A model generated the notes under the pieces. The model was given only the letters and a program-made list of their open reading frames with translations. It ran no database searches and was not told the DNA's origin. The position numbers were made by a program, and so were the translations under genes. Below are positions 45,590 through 55,406 of a stretch of 64,000 nt of DNA, piece by piece (position 1 is the stretch's first letter; the number at the start of each line of letters is the position of its first letter). The stretch comes from Oligoflexia bacterium (GTDB taxonomy: Bacteria > Bdellovibrionota > Bdellovibrionia > Bdellovibrionales > Bdellovibrionaceae), in contig BOLD01000008.1 in NCBI GenBank assembly GCA_016861345.1, positions 104,446 through 168,445 of the forward strand, given 5' to 3'.

Positions 45590-46264
45590 ATGTCGAGAGA
45601 CCTTCGGGGAACTTGGCCCCAGGCTCTTTTGACTTTTTTTGCTCCACTGGTTTTTATTTTTGGTTTGAGATGGGCCATTCTTGAACCCTATGTCATTCCT
45701 TCTGGAAGTATGATTCCAACACTCTTGATCCATGATCATATCTTGGCAAATAAGCTTGCCTATGGACTGCATATACCTTTTTCAAGTTCATGGATTTTTC
45801 AGTGGTCTCACCCTCGAAGGGGAGAGGTCGTTGTCTTTCGTTTTCCGGAGACCCCAGATGTATTTTACATCAAGCGAATTCTGGCTATCTCTGGAGATGA
45901 AATTTCCGTTCAAAATGGAACGGTTTACATTAATGGTCAGCCTAATGATATTCAGTCCATCAAGGTTTCTTCAGCTGAAGAGGGGTTTGAATATTTTCAA
46001 GAAAATGGACATCTTGTTCGCTATCAGTCCAAAGAGGACTCGCAGTATCAGACAGTTAGAGTACCTGAAGGGCATTTTTTCGTTATCGGAGACAATCGAG
46101 ATCAGTCCTATGACTCGCGATTTTGGGGCTTTGTGCCTGAAAAAAATCTTGTGGGCCGAGCAGCTCGAATTTGGCTTTCTTGTGACAAAATGCTTCCATC
46201 GGCAAGCTTTATATGTGATCCAGCAACAATTCGGTGGGATCGGCTCTTGCTTGACGTGAAATAA
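45590..46264 (+). CDS. lepB: Signal peptidase I (second of three)
   Basis: This 224-residue paralogue has the same layout: a membrane segment, VIPSGSMIPTLL (Ser40), FYIKRILAISGD (Lys95) and VIGDNRDQSYDSRFWG. It is closer to the first copy than to the third (shared LLIHDHI and the C-terminal CDP/CNP-TIR-F segment). All catalytic residues are present, so it should be active. It starts 2 nt after the first copy. Confidence 0.92.
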   Translation: MSRDLRGTWPQALLTFFAPLVFIFGLRWAILEPYVIPSGSMIPTLLIHDHILANKLAYGLHIPFSSSWIFQWSHPRRGEVVVFRFPETPDVFYIKRILAISGDEISVQNGTVYINGQPNDIQSIKVSSAEEGFEYFQENGHLVRYQSKEDSQYQTVRVPEGHFFVIGDNRDQSYDSRFWGFVPEKNLVGRAARIWLSCDKMLPSASFICDPATIRWDRLLLDVK

Positions 46265-46281
46265 AGGTCCACAATAACCGC

Positions 46282-46977
46282 ATGGATCGGTCATATTCGA
46301 AAAAATGGCGAGATTATTTAGAAAATATTCTGGTGGCCATTTTTTTAGCACTTTTTGTTCGAACTTTCATTTTGACTGGGTATAAGGTCCCAACAAGTTC
46401 TATGGCTCCAACTTTGAAGCCTGGGGATTTTATTTTTGCCTATCGGCTACCCTATGGAGTGAAAATTCCTTTGAGCGCGCAGAAATTATCAATCAAGGTG
46501 CCTGAGCGTGGGGATGTTGTCGTTTTCACCTACCCAGATCAACCCCGAGTATCTTACGTTAAAAGAGTGGTGGGTTTGCCAGGGGATCGGATTGAGATCA
46601 TCAATGGTGAGCTTTTTATTAATGAACAGAAATCGCAATATGCTGAAAAGTTGACTGATGAGATTCTTGACTTGCCGGGTTATGATCAGTTTCGTGTCAT
46701 GACGGAAACATTTAGTCAGAAATCACATGAGATTATTTTAAATAAATCAACGTCTCCAAAGTCCTTTGGTCCATTTATTGTTCCTCAGAAGCAAATATTT
46801 CTTTTAGGGGACAATCGGGATGCAAGTGATGACTCGCGATATTGGGGTGGTGTGCCGATTGATCGAGTTGAGGGCAAGGTCATAATGATTTGGCTTTCGT
46901 TAGATAGTCAAAAAAAGTGGGGTGACAATCGTTTCCCATCAATCCGTACGGATCGACTTTTCCATAAAGTAGAATAA
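46282..46977 (+). CDS. lepB: Signal peptidase I (third of three)
   Basis: This 231-residue paralogue diverges more: the nucleophile motif is KVPTSSMAPTLKPGD (Ser40), box D is SYVKRVVGLPGD (Lys94) and box E LLGDNRDASDDSRYWG. The SSM in place of SGSM and the different C-terminus suggest a distinct substrate preference. It starts 17 nt after the second copy. Catalytic residues are intact. Confidence 0.91.
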   Translation: MDRSYSKKWRDYLENILVAIFLALFVRTFILTGYKVPTSSMAPTLKPGDFIFAYRLPYGVKIPLSAQKLSIKVPERGDVVVFTYPDQPRVSYVKRVVGLPGDRIEIINGELFINEQKSQYAEKLTDEILDLPGYDQFRVMTETFSQKSHEIILNKSTSPKSFGPFIVPQKQIFLLGDNRDASDDSRYWGGVPIDRVEGKVIMIWLSLDSQKKWGDNRFPSIRTDRLFHKVE

Positions 46978-47064
46978 ATAATCAGCAATAACGGAATGCA
47001 CAAACTGCTGATCAAGTGACTCATATTTTGACTCTTATTCGAGGGAATTCTACCGTTATGACTA

Positions 47065-47973
47065 ATGCCTCTTCTCAAATCTTCGTTTTTGGATTTACAG
47101 GGCCTTTCTATTGAAAAAATCCACCAACTTTTCTCTTTAGCAAGAAAAATTAAAACATCCGGATTGCCGCCAAAATTTCGTGGAGAAACCCTTGGTTTAT
47201 TATTTTTTGAAGCGAGCACTCGCACGAGAATGAGCTTTGAAACTGCGGCTTACCGTGTGGGCCTGGGGCCCATTTTGCTAGATGGGGGATTAAAAACATC
47301 TCTCGAAAAGGGCGAATCCATCGAGGATTCTATTTATAATGTGGCAGCTATGCGACCTCGTTTTTTAGTCATTCGATGTGGCGACGATGTTGATCTCAAA
47401 GAGGTTGCTCAGAATATTTCAGTTCCAATAATTAATGCCGGATGGGGCAAGCAAGGACATCCCACCCAAGCTTTGCTTGACGCTTTCACGATGGTGGAAA
47501 ACCTTGGGGATCTTCGGGGCCGAAAAATTTTGTTTTTAGGAGATATCAGACACAGTCGCGTAGCGGCCTCGCACTTTGAACTTCTTAAAATTCTCGGAGC
47601 AGAGATTGCTCTTTGCGGGCCAGAAGAGTTTATGCCTTTAAAACATGAGCACAAATATTTTGGGCAATTAAGCGAAGCTCTCTCGTGGGCAGACGTTGCC
47701 ATGGCCCTTCGATGTCAATTTGAGCGACATGTGACGGGAGTTCATTTTTCAAAAGAAACGTATCGGGCTCAATTTGGATTAAATTCAGAGAATTTAAAAA
47801 AATTCAGTTCAAAGGGGCTTATTATGCATCCGGGTCCAATCAATCATGGAATTGAAATGGAAACAGAGGTTTTAAATGATCCTCGTTGTCGAGTTCTGGA
47901 TCAGGTGACTCACGGAGTTTATCTGCGAGAGGCATTATTGAGATCAATGATGGGGCAGGAGTACACAGAATGA
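47065..47973 (+). CDS. pyrB: Aspartate carbamoyltransferase catalytic subunit
   Basis: PyrB condenses carbamoyl phosphate with aspartate in pyrimidine synthesis. The 302-residue protein has the carbamoyl-phosphate motif FFEASTRTRMSFE, HPTQALLDAFTMV, and the aspartate-binding region with MHPGPINHGIE. The size matches the catalytic chain; no regulatory pyrI was found. The frame has a stop just before the ATG at 47065, so that start is fixed. A short overlapping ORF at 47058 lies in another frame. The end overlaps carA (ATGA). Confidence 0.95.
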   Translation: MPLLKSSFLDLQGLSIEKIHQLFSLARKIKTSGLPPKFRGETLGLLFFEASTRTRMSFETAAYRVGLGPILLDGGLKTSLEKGESIEDSIYNVAAMRPRFLVIRCGDDVDLKEVAQNISVPIINAGWGKQGHPTQALLDAFTMVENLGDLRGRKILFLGDIRHSRVAASHFELLKILGAEIALCGPEEFMPLKHEHKYFGQLSEALSWADVAMALRCQFERHVTGVHFSKETYRAQFGLNSENLKKFSSKGLIMHPGPINHGIEMETEVLNDPRCRVLDQVTHGVYLREALLRSMMGQEYTE

Positions 47974-49052
47974 ATGGGTATCTCGTTCTCGAAACTGGCG
48001 AAATATATGAGGGGCGATGGCAGGGCGGTCAGGCCCGAGCTGGCGAGGTTGTATTTAATACGTCTCAGACAGGATATGAAGAGATTGCGACGGATCCCTC
48101 TTATTTTTCTCAAATCGTGGTGATGACTTCTCCAATGCAGGGCAACTATGGGGTTGATCAATCGGTTTGGGAATCTCAAAAAATGTGGATTGAAGGTTTT
48201 ATTTGCTTAGAGATTCAAAAAACAAAACGAGATGAGAGCTGGCTCCATAAGCTCACTGAGAATAAAATCCCATTAGTGTCTGAAATGGATACGCGCGCGA
48301 TTACTTTGAGACTGCGTGGTGGGGGAACTCCGTGGGGTGCCTTAGTGCCAGCAAAAACAAGTCAAGAAGCCGCTTCACTGGCTAAAGATTTAATCAATGA
48401 GAAAAAGAAAATTGAAAAGGATTGGGTTTATCTCGCATCTAGGCATTCACTTGAGCGGCGGACTGGCTCTTGTCCGCAGGGGCCAAGGGTGGCTGTTCTT
48501 GATTTCGGATCAAAAGAAAATATTTTGAGAGAATTGATGAGCCGATGTTCTGAAGTGTTGATTTATCCATCTCGGACATCTGTGTCGCAGCTCTTAGAGC
48601 ACAAACCAGATGGAATCATGCTGACAAATGGACCTGGAAATCCAGAAGATGTTCAAGTTGCGGCAGGAACTGTGCGAGAGCTGCTCGGAAAAATCCCAAT
48701 CTTTGGAATTTGCATGGGACATCAGATTTTATCAATCGCTCTTGGGGCAAAAACTTACAAACTCAAATTTGGACATCGGGGAGCGAATCACCCCATTCGG
48801 GATGATCTTCTTGGTAAGGTCTATATGTCCAGCCAGAACCATGGTTATGCGGTGGATCCCCAGACTTTACCGCCAGAGGTCTGCGTGACCCATGTGAATT
48901 TGAATGATCAGACTGTTGCAGGGATTTACAGTGAAAAGAAAAACTGTCTTGGGATTCAATATCATCCTGAAAGTTGTCCAGGCCCCCATGAGGCTGGTTT
49001 ATTATTTGACTATTTTATTGAAAAAATGATCACCAAGGGAAAATCATCATGA
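47970..49052 (+). CDS. carA: Carbamoyl-phosphate synthase small (glutaminase) subunit
   Basis: CarA hydrolyses glutamine and channels ammonia to CarB. The N-terminal CPSase domain starts MNGYLVLETGEIYEG, with GEVVFNTSQTGYEEIATDPS. The class I amidotransferase domain has IFGICMGHQ (nucleophile Cys248) and YHPES (His332, Glu334). The 360-residue length is normal. The ATG at 47970 overlaps the pyrB stop; a longer start at 47886 lies inside pyrB and is rejected. Confidence 0.96.
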   Translation: MNGYLVLETGEIYEGRWQGGQARAGEVVFNTSQTGYEEIATDPSYFSQIVVMTSPMQGNYGVDQSVWESQKMWIEGFICLEIQKTKRDESWLHKLTENKIPLVSEMDTRAITLRLRGGGTPWGALVPAKTSQEAASLAKDLINEKKKIEKDWVYLASRHSLERRTGSCPQGPRVAVLDFGSKENILRELMSRCSEVLIYPSRTSVSQLLEHKPDGIMLTNGPGNPEDVQVAAGTVRELLGKIPIFGICMGHQILSIALGAKTYKLKFGHRGANHPIRDDLLGKVYMSSQNHGYAVDPQTLPPEVCVTHVNLNDQTVAGIYSEKKNCLGIQYHPESCPGPHEAGLLFDYFIEKMITKGKSS

Positions 49053-49696
49053 ACGAATATTTTGCATTAATGGAAAAAATACTTCATCACTTTGCGGGTG
49101 ACCTTTTTCGCGAAGAAGTGAAAATGGCAAAGTCTCAGTTTTTCGATAATGCAGGTATTCTTGACGAGAATGCCCCACAATATGAACTAAGAATGTCACA
49201 GTTTTTTGATTGGTATTTATTCACCAGAGATCTCAGTGGATACGGTCAGACTCCGCTCGAGGTCGTATATATGACAAGAGAATTGCGATTTTCCCCAGAA
49301 GAGATGAGCTTGATTGAGAAACTCAGAGAACATCGTCACAGTCTTTTTGAGTTTACGAAAATTAAAGATAGTGACATCTACATCAAAGACCTGATGCGCG
49401 GAGATAAAATCGTTGTGAAGAAATCTCCTTGGGTGTTTGGTTTTGATTCGGACGAGATTTTTGAAGCAAGACTGATTCCGGTTGGAGACACCTTTATTTT
49501 TACGAAAGGATTTTGTTTTCATCCGGCTGAAGCAAAAAAATATATTTTAAGTGAAATCAAAAGACACAAAAAGGATCCTGATCTTAACCCAGAAGATATG
49601 ATGTTGAAATTGATTAAGATGAGATACCGTTTTGAGCGTTACCGTCATGTTAAAATTGATATGATTTATTCTAACGATAGCAAGGTGGTGTTCTAG
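49049..49696 (+). CDS. Protein of unknown function encoded between carA and carB
   Basis: I do not recognise this 215-residue protein. It has no signal peptide or membrane segment. An aromatic, acidic N-terminal part has [20 protein letters not shown], which faintly recalls segments of SEC-C/plasmid-type hypothetical proteins. A beta-rich middle follows ([39 protein letters not shown]), then a basic helical C-terminus. Its ATG overlaps the carA stop and its stop overlaps the carB start. It must therefore be translated together with the two subunits of one enzyme. Confidence 0.75.
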   Translation: MNEYFALMEKILHHFAGDLFREEVKMAKSQFFDNAGILDENAPQYELRMSQFFDWYLFTRDLSGYGQTPLEVVYMTRELRFSPEEMSLIEKLREHRHSLFEFTKIKDSDIYIKDLMRGDKIVVKKSPWVFGFDSDEIFEARLIPVGDTFIFTKGFCFHPAEAKKYILSEIKRHKKDPDLNPEDMMLKLIKMRYRFERYRHVKIDMIYSNDSKVVF

Positions 49697-52600
49697 TGCC
49701 TCGGCATCAAGATCTGAAAAGGGTATTGATTATCGGTAGTGGGCCGATTGTGATCGGACAAGCTTGTGAGTTTGACTATTCGGGAACCCAAGCTTGTAAA
49801 GCGCTAATGAAAGAGGGACTGGAAGTCATTCTCGTTAATTCAAACCCGGCGACGATCATGACCGATCCAGAGATCGCTACGCGAGTTTACGTTGAGCCTC
49901 TTAAAGTTCCTTTTATTGAAAAAATTATTGAAAAAGAGAAACCGAATGCCATCATTCCCACTCTTGGTGGGCAAACTGCTCTGAATTTGGCCCTTGAATT
50001 AAATGCAAAGGGGATTTTGAAAAAACATCAGGTCAAGTTACTTGGTGCAGATCCCCATGTGATCGAGGCCGCAGAGGATCGAGAGAAGTTTCGAAATATT
50101 TTAGATAAAGTTGGAGCTAAGTATCCCAAAAGCATTCTTGTTCGAACCTTTGAGCAGGGCATGCGAGCATCTGAAGAACTTGGATTCCCATTAATTCTTC
50201 GCCCCAATTACACTCTCGGTGGTGGTGGCGGAGGCATTGCTTACTCGATGGACGAGTACAAGCGAATGATCGCCAATGCTTTACATGAAAGCCCAACCTC
50301 TGAAGTTCTGGTTGAAGAAAGTATTCTCGGCTGGAAAGAATTTGAGCTTGAGGTCATGCGTGATTACTCGGGCACATTTGTTGTGATTTGCACGATTGAG
50401 AATTTTGATCCCTGTGGTGTGCACACGGGAGATAGCATCACGGTCGCGCCTCAACAAACTTTATCGGATCGTGAATATCAGGCAATGCGAGATGAGGCCT
50501 GTAAGATTTTAAACGAGGTCGGTGTTCAAACAGGTGGAGCGAATGTTCAGTTCGCAGTTCACCCTACCACTGGCGAAAGACTGGTGATCGAGATGAACCC
50601 ACGAGTCAGCCGTTCATCTGCTTTGGCCAGTAAAGCTACAGGTTTTCCGATAGCAAAAATTGCAGCTCTTCTTGCAATTGGCTATCGTTTAGATGAGCTG
50701 AAGAATGATATTACAAAAGTCACTCCGACATGTTACGAACCAGCCCTTGATTATGTTGTGACCAAAATTCCACGCTTTGCATTTGAAAAGTTTCCTGGTT
50801 CAAAGGATCTTCTCACAACACAAATGAAGAGCGTCGGCGAGGCTATGGCCATCGGCCGCACACTTCAAGAGTCCATGATGAAGGCTGTTCTGTCTCTTGA
50901 GTTTCATCCCGAGGGATTTCCTGAAATTAATTATCAAGTTGAAAAAGTGTCCTACGCCAATAGCCAAAGGCTTTTTCACATTTATCAAGCTCTTCGTGAT
51001 GGAAAAACTGTCGAAGAACTGAATGAGCTGACGCAAATCCATCCCTATTTTCTAGAGAAATTAGAAGAGATGGTTCAGTTTGAAAAAGAACTTGAGAAAT
51101 TGGCCTTGGATCATGTGACTTTACTGAGAGCAAAACGCCTAGGTTTTTCTGACGCCCTTATCGCCCGAATTAAAAAAATAAAACCAACAGATGTTCAAAA
51201 ATTACGTGATCAGCTCTCTGTTCAGCCTCGGTTTCAACAGGTTGATACATGCGCCGGAGAGTTTGCTTCGGAAACTCCGTATTTTTATTCTTCATATTGG
51301 CCAACTTTTTCTCCTGCAATCAAATTTAATCAACCCGCAGTTGTGATCGGTAGTGGACCAAACAGAATTGGTCAGGGAATTGAGTTTGATTATGGCTGTG
51401 TTCGTGGTGTGAAGGCTCTACAAAAGCAAGGGCATCAAGTTGTCATGATTAACTCAAATCCCGAGACTGTCTCAACTGACTATGATACGTCTGATGTTCT
51501 CTTCTTTGAACCATTAACAACAGAGCATTTGCACGAAGTGATGAAATGGGTTGGGGCAAAGGGTTTTGTGGCCCAATTAGGAGGACAAACTCCGATTAAT
51601 TTAGCTCATAATCTTGTGAGTAGGGGATACAAGCTTTTAGGGTCTTCACTGGAAACGATTGATCTTGCCGAAGATCGGGGTTTATTTAGTCAAATTTGTA
51701 AAGAGTTGAAATTTCAAATTCCTCAGTCTGCTATGGTGAGCACTCTCTCTCAGGCCATTGAAATGGCGGCAGGCATTGGTTATCCGATCATCTGCCGACC
51801 GAGTTATGTTCTTGGTGGTCGCCGGATGGAAGTGATTGAGTCTGAAGAAGAATTAGTATCTTATTTTGAGCGTCATGGAGAAGCTATTTCAGCGGATCGT
51901 CCTTGTTTGATGGATCAGTTTCTCGAGGGCGCCCTTGAAGTCGACGTGGATCTTGTTCGTGGTGAGGATTGGCTTGTGATTGGTGGGGTTGTTGAGCACA
52001 TCGAGGCCGCAGGAGTTCACTCGGGTGATAGTATGGGGGTTCTTCCTCCGCAGCGTTTAAAAGATGAAACTTGTCAGAAGATTGAGTATCTCAGTAGCGA
52101 ATTAGCTCACCGTATGAAGGTGATTGGGCACCTCAATCTTCAACTGGCTGTCAAAAATGATATTGTTTATATTCTTGAAGCCAATCCACGGTCATCTCGT
52201 TCGGTTCCTTTTGTTGCAAAAGCGACTCAGATCCCACTAATCGATCTGGGTATTGCAGCAATGCTTGGAGTACGTAAAGACCAAATTCATCCAGAAAAAT
52301 TTAATTGGAGAAAAGCTCCATGTGTCTCCGTAAAGGGGGTTGTTTTTCCATTTAAAAAATTCTCAGAGGCAGATTCAATTCTGGGACCTGAGATGAAGTC
52401 GACAGGTGAAAGTATGGGGCGGGGCCAAGATTATTCCGAGGCTTTGATGAAAGCGATGCTTTCAAGCCATATGCAGTTTCACCCAAAAGGTGAAGTCTTT
52501 TTCTCGTTGCGAGATAAAGATAAGACAATGATGTTGGACATTGCTAAGACTTTAAAGAGCATGGGCTATACAATTTCTGCAACTGGGGGAACTGCTAAAT

Positions 52601-52884
52601 TTTTCAATGATCAGGGGATTGAAACTCTTTCTCTCAGAAAGGTCCACGAGGGGCGTCCGCACTGCGTGGATCATATTCGATCTGGTCAGGTTTCTTTTGT
52701 GTTCAACACAACTCGGGGCCGAAAATCAATCGAAGCGAGTTTTGATATCCGTCGAGCCTGTACTGACCTTGCAATCCCATGCCTGACGGAAAGTGATTCA
52801 GTTGAGGCCTTTGTACTTGCTTTGAAAAATGCGAGAAAGGGTGAAATTGAAGTCACGCCACTGGCAAAGATGGTGGAATTATGA
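49696..52884 (+). CDS. carB: Carbamoyl-phosphate synthase large subunit
   Basis: CarB makes carbamoyl phosphate from bicarbonate, ammonia and two ATP, for pyrimidine and arginine synthesis. The 1062-residue protein has two homologous halves, each with an ATP-grasp fold ([20 protein letters not shown] and [20 protein letters not shown]). The oligomerisation region lies between them. The C-terminal MGS-like allosteric domain contains [19 protein letters not shown]. The length is normal. The start is GTG, sharing one base with the upstream stop. Confidence 0.97.
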   Translation: MPRHQDLKRVLIIGSGPIVIGQACEFDYSGTQACKALMKEGLEVILVNSNPATIMTDPEIATRVYVEPLKVPFIEKIIEKEKPNAIIPTLGGQTALNLALELNAKGILKKHQVKLLGADPHVIEAAEDREKFRNILDKVGAKYPKSILVRTFEQGMRASEELGFPLILRPNYTLGGGGGGIAYSMDEYKRMIANALHESPTSEVLVEESILGWKEFELEVMRDYSGTFVVICTIENFDPCGVHTGDSITVAPQQTLSDREYQAMRDEACKILNEVGVQTGGANVQFAVHPTTGERLVIEMNPRVSRSSALASKATGFPIAKIAALLAIGYRLDELKNDITKVTPTCYEPALDYVVTKIPRFAFEKFPGSKDLLTTQMKSVGEAMAIGRTLQESMMKAVLSLEFHPEGFPEINYQVEKVSYANSQRLFHIYQALRDGKTVEELNELTQIHPYFLEKLEEMVQFEKELEKLALDHVTLLRAKRLGFSDALIARIKKIKPTDVQKLRDQLSVQPRFQQVDTCAGEFASETPYFYSSYWPTFSPAIKFNQPAVVIGSGPNRIGQGIEFDYGCVRGVKALQKQGHQVVMINSNPETVSTDYDTSDVLFFEPLTTEHLHEVMKWVGAKGFVAQLGGQTPINLAHNLVSRGYKLLGSSLETIDLAEDRGLFSQICKELKFQIPQSAMVSTLSQAIEMAAGIGYPIICRPSYVLGGRRMEVIESEEELVSYFERHGEAISADRPCLMDQFLEGALEVDVDLVRGEDWLVIGGVVEHIEAAGVHSGDSMGVLPPQRLKDETCQKIEYLSSELAHRMKVIGHLNLQLAVKNDIVYILEANPRSSRSVPFVAKATQIPLIDLGIAAMLGVRKDQIHPEKFNWRKAPCVSVKGVVFPFKKFSEADSILGPEMKSTGESMGRGQDYSEALMKAMLSSHMQFHPKGEVFFSLRDKDKTMMLDIAKTLKSMGYTISATGGTAKFFNDQGIETLSLRKVHEGRPHCVDHIRSGQVSFVFNTTRGRKSIEASFDIRRACTDLAIPCLTESDSVEAFVLALKNARKGEIEVTPLAKMVEL

Positions 52885-53765
52885 AAAGTTTGATGAAGAG
52901 TTTTCTTTTTGGTGTCCTTCTTTTTGGTCAAGTCGTCTTTGCTGAGACTCAGCCGAAAGAAATTAGAATTGGATTTATTCCTGCTGGAGATCGGGAGATG
53001 CTCAAAAAAGGAGCTTTTGAACTCGCTAAGGAATTACAAAGTGCAATTGGTATTCCTGTGACGGTCTACATCACAAAGAATTACTCAGGAATGATCGGGG
53101 CATTAAAAGAAAAAAAAGTGGACTTCTCTTTTTTGACTTCATCGGTATTTGTACTGGCTGAAAAGGAAACTCAGCTTAAGGTCTTGCTTAAAAAAGTTTG
53201 GGCTGAGCCATATTATTATTCACTTATTATTTCAAAAAAAGATTCGAAGATTCAAAAATTTGAAGATCTTAAGAATAAAAAAATAGCCTTTGTTGATCAA
53301 AAATCAACCTCTGGATATCTTTATCCCTTGGCAATGATGAAAAAAAGGAATTTGAACGACTCATTTTTTAAAGAAATAAAGTTTTCAGGAAGTCATTCTC
53401 AGTCTGTTAATCTTCTTGAATCTGGTGAGGTCGATGCGATTGCCATCTTCGGCGATGATGCGAAGGGTGAGAATAGTGCCTGGAAAAAATATGTGAAGAA
53501 CAAAGGTAATGAAAAGAACTACAGAGTGGTGTGGTTTAGTGAGCCAATACCAAATGACCCCTTCTGCGTCCGACAAGAGTTTTATGACCAAAACCCGAAG
53601 CTTGTTCACAATTTAATGTTTTCACTAATAGACGTGGTTGAAAAATTGAAAACTAAAAAAGAGGTTTCAGAGTTTATTGGTGCTAATGGTTTTTTACCAG
53701 CAACAAGCAAGCAGTATGACCCTGTTCGAGAGATGATGAAGCATTTAAAACTAGGCGTTGATTAA
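52881..53765 (+). CDS. PhnD-like periplasmic substrate-binding protein
   Basis: The 294-residue protein has a signal peptide ([14 protein letters not shown]) and a PhnD-type fold. Visible segments are [53 protein letters not shown] and [13 protein letters not shown]. PhnD proteins bind phosphate, phosphite or phosphonates, but relatives act as sensors or bind other ligands. The usual PhnC/PhnE partners are absent; the next genes encode an ABC-2 type ATPase and permease. The ATG overlaps the carB stop. The ligand is unknown. Confidence 0.8.
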   Translation: MKSLMKSFLFGVLLFGQVVFAETQPKEIRIGFIPAGDREMLKKGAFELAKELQSAIGIPVTVYITKNYSGMIGALKEKKVDFSFLTSSVFVLAEKETQLKVLLKKVWAEPYYYSLIISKKDSKIQKFEDLKNKKIAFVDQKSTSGYLYPLAMMKKRNLNDSFFKEIKFSGSHSQSVNLLESGEVDAIAIFGDDAKGENSAWKKYVKNKGNEKNYRVVWFSEPIPNDPFCVRQEFYDQNPKLVHNLMFSLIDVVEKLKTKKEVSEFIGANGFLPATSKQYDPVREMMKHLKLGVD

Positions 53766-53766
53766 G

Positions 53767-54651
53767 ATGAATTGCTTAGAGGTTCACAGTCTTCAGAAAA
53801 CATTTTCAGCCCAAGTTTTTGGAAAACCACGAGTTGTATTAAAGAATGTCACATTTCAAGTTCGGGAAGGGGTGACGACAGGATTTATCGGGGTCAATGG
53901 CTCTGGCAAAACCACAACGCTGAAGTGTCTTTTGGGATTTATTCTTCCAGATCAGGGGCAGATTCGGTTTTGGGGTGAAAATCTATCCAACGAGATTAAA
54001 TCGCAAATTGGTTATTTCCCCGAAAGGCCCTATCTTTATGAGTATCTCACCACACGTGAGTACCTTCAGTTTCATTGGAATTTAGCAAGTTCAAGTGCGG
54101 GTGGATTTGAAAATCGCTTTTTAGAAGTTCTTGATCTGGTGAAGCTCTCTGGCCAAGAATATCGGCCCCTGCGAGAGTTTTCAAAGGGGATGCTTCAAAG
54201 GGTGGGAATCGCACAGGCTATTTTAATGAAGCCACGCTTGCTCATTTTGGACGAGCCCATGTCTGGCCTAGATCCCGATGGGCGTCACATTGTTAAAAAA
54301 ATCATTCAATCTCAGCAGGCTCAGGGAGTCAGTATTTTCTTCAGTAGTCATCTGCTCGGAGATATGGATGAGCTCTGCCAGGACCTAGTTGTGATCGATG
54401 CTGGAGAGATTTTATACCAGGGCGATGCAGAATCTTTCGCAGCAAAATATGAAGGCGATAGTCGGATTACATTTCGAGATAAATCCGGTCTTCGATTTGA
54501 AATTCATCTGCCCAAATCAAAGATTCAAGCAGAGCTTGATCGGCTTCGGAGTCAGGGAAGTGAGATCATCAAAGTTGAGTCTCAAAATCATGGAATTGAG
54601 TATTCATTTGAGCAGCTACGTCATGAAAGAGAGCAATTAGATAAGATATGA
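53767..54651 (+). CDS. ABC transporter ATPase (ABC-2 / NatA-CcmA type)
   Basis: The 294-residue ATPase has Walker A GVNGSGKTTTLKCLLGF, the Q-loop region IGYFPERPYLYEYLTTREYL and the signature FSKGMLQRVGIAQAI. Walker B is LLILDEPMSGLDPDG and the H-loop SSHLLGDM. The C-terminal ~80 residues form an accessory region. This type usually drives exporters or membrane-remodelling transporters. The ATG at 53767 is preferred over a start at 53758 that would overlap the upstream gene. It overlaps the permease by 4 nt. Confidence 0.9.
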   Translation: MNCLEVHSLQKTFSAQVFGKPRVVLKNVTFQVREGVTTGFIGVNGSGKTTTLKCLLGFILPDQGQIRFWGENLSNEIKSQIGYFPERPYLYEYLTTREYLQFHWNLASSSAGGFENRFLEVLDLVKLSGQEYRPLREFSKGMLQRVGIAQAILMKPRLLILDEPMSGLDPDGRHIVKKIIQSQQAQGVSIFFSSHLLGDMDELCQDLVVIDAGEILYQGDAESFAAKYEGDSRITFRDKSGLRFEIHLPKSKIQAELDRLRSQGSEIIKVESQNHGIEYSFEQLRHEREQLDKI

Positions 54652-55406
54652 AATCTTTAGTTATTGCAAAAACAACATTCAGGGAGCTTTTGCGAGAAAA
54701 GATTTTTCATATTTTCATAATTATTGCGTTTTTATTTTTTGGATTAAGCTTTTTGCTAGGTAGTTTGTCCTTTGATGAGCAAAAGAGAATCTTACTGCAT
54801 CTAGGATTCGCAGGGATTAATCTCGCTTTAGTGGGCATTTCTTGTGGGTTAGGTTCTTTCTCGATTTCTCGAGAAATAGAGCGGCAGACTTGTTTGCTCA
54901 TTTTAGCGAGACCCCTTAGTCGAACCACCTTTTACCTTGGCAAATGGTTAGGGATTTGGGGAGCACAAATTTTAGTGGGGTTGGGACTTGGGGCCTGTCT
55001 TTACGCTTTTCTTGGGTTTGCCTTTCCATTTTTTTCATATGCGCAAGCTCTTTTTGGAGTTTTACTAGAGACCAGTATTCTTTTGGCGTTAGCTTTTTTT
55101 ATGGTCCAAGTTGTGCGCCCGGCAGTCGCTCTTTTTTCAAGCTTTGGAATTTATTTAATGGGACAGTGGCTGCCTGAACTTCAATATTTTACTCAGAAAT
55201 CTGAGAGCTCATTTATGACTGGCTTGAATCAATTGTTGAATTTTATTGTTCCTCATTTTTATCGAATGAATTGGAGATCAGCTTACTTGATTGAAAATAA
55301 TTTAATTGGTGATCAGCTTATTCTCGTGACAACACATGGTCTAGCATGGACCCTAATCTTGTTAGTTGGTGGCGCAAGTCTATTTAAAAGGAGAGACCTT
55401 GTTTGA
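54648..55406 (+). CDS. ABC-2 type transporter permease
   Basis: The 252-residue protein has six hydrophobic segments, typical of ABC-2 permeases. It has the early segment IIAFLFFGLSFLLGSL and the family-like phrase ISREIERQTCLLILARPLSR between helices. It pairs with the ATPase upstream. The substrate cannot be read from the sequence. The 3' end overlaps the prepilin peptidase start region. Confidence 0.85.
   Translation: MKSLVIAKTTFRELLREKIFHIFIIIAFLFFGLSFLLGSLSFDEQKRILLHLGFAGINLALVGISCGLGSFSISREIERQTCLLILARPLSRTTFYLGKWLGIWGAQILVGLGLGACLYAFLGFAFPFFSYAQALFGVLLETSILLALAFFMVQVVRPAVALFSSFGIYLMGQWLPELQYFTQKSESSFMTGLNQLLNFIVPHFYRMNWRSAYLIENNLIGDQLILVTTHGLAWTLILLVGGASLFKRRDLV

Noticed and set aside
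46981..47012. ATCAGCA/TGCTGAT inverted repeat as a terminator after the third lepB
   Set aside because: AT-rich stem with a 19-nt loop and no T-run; unlikely to terminate.
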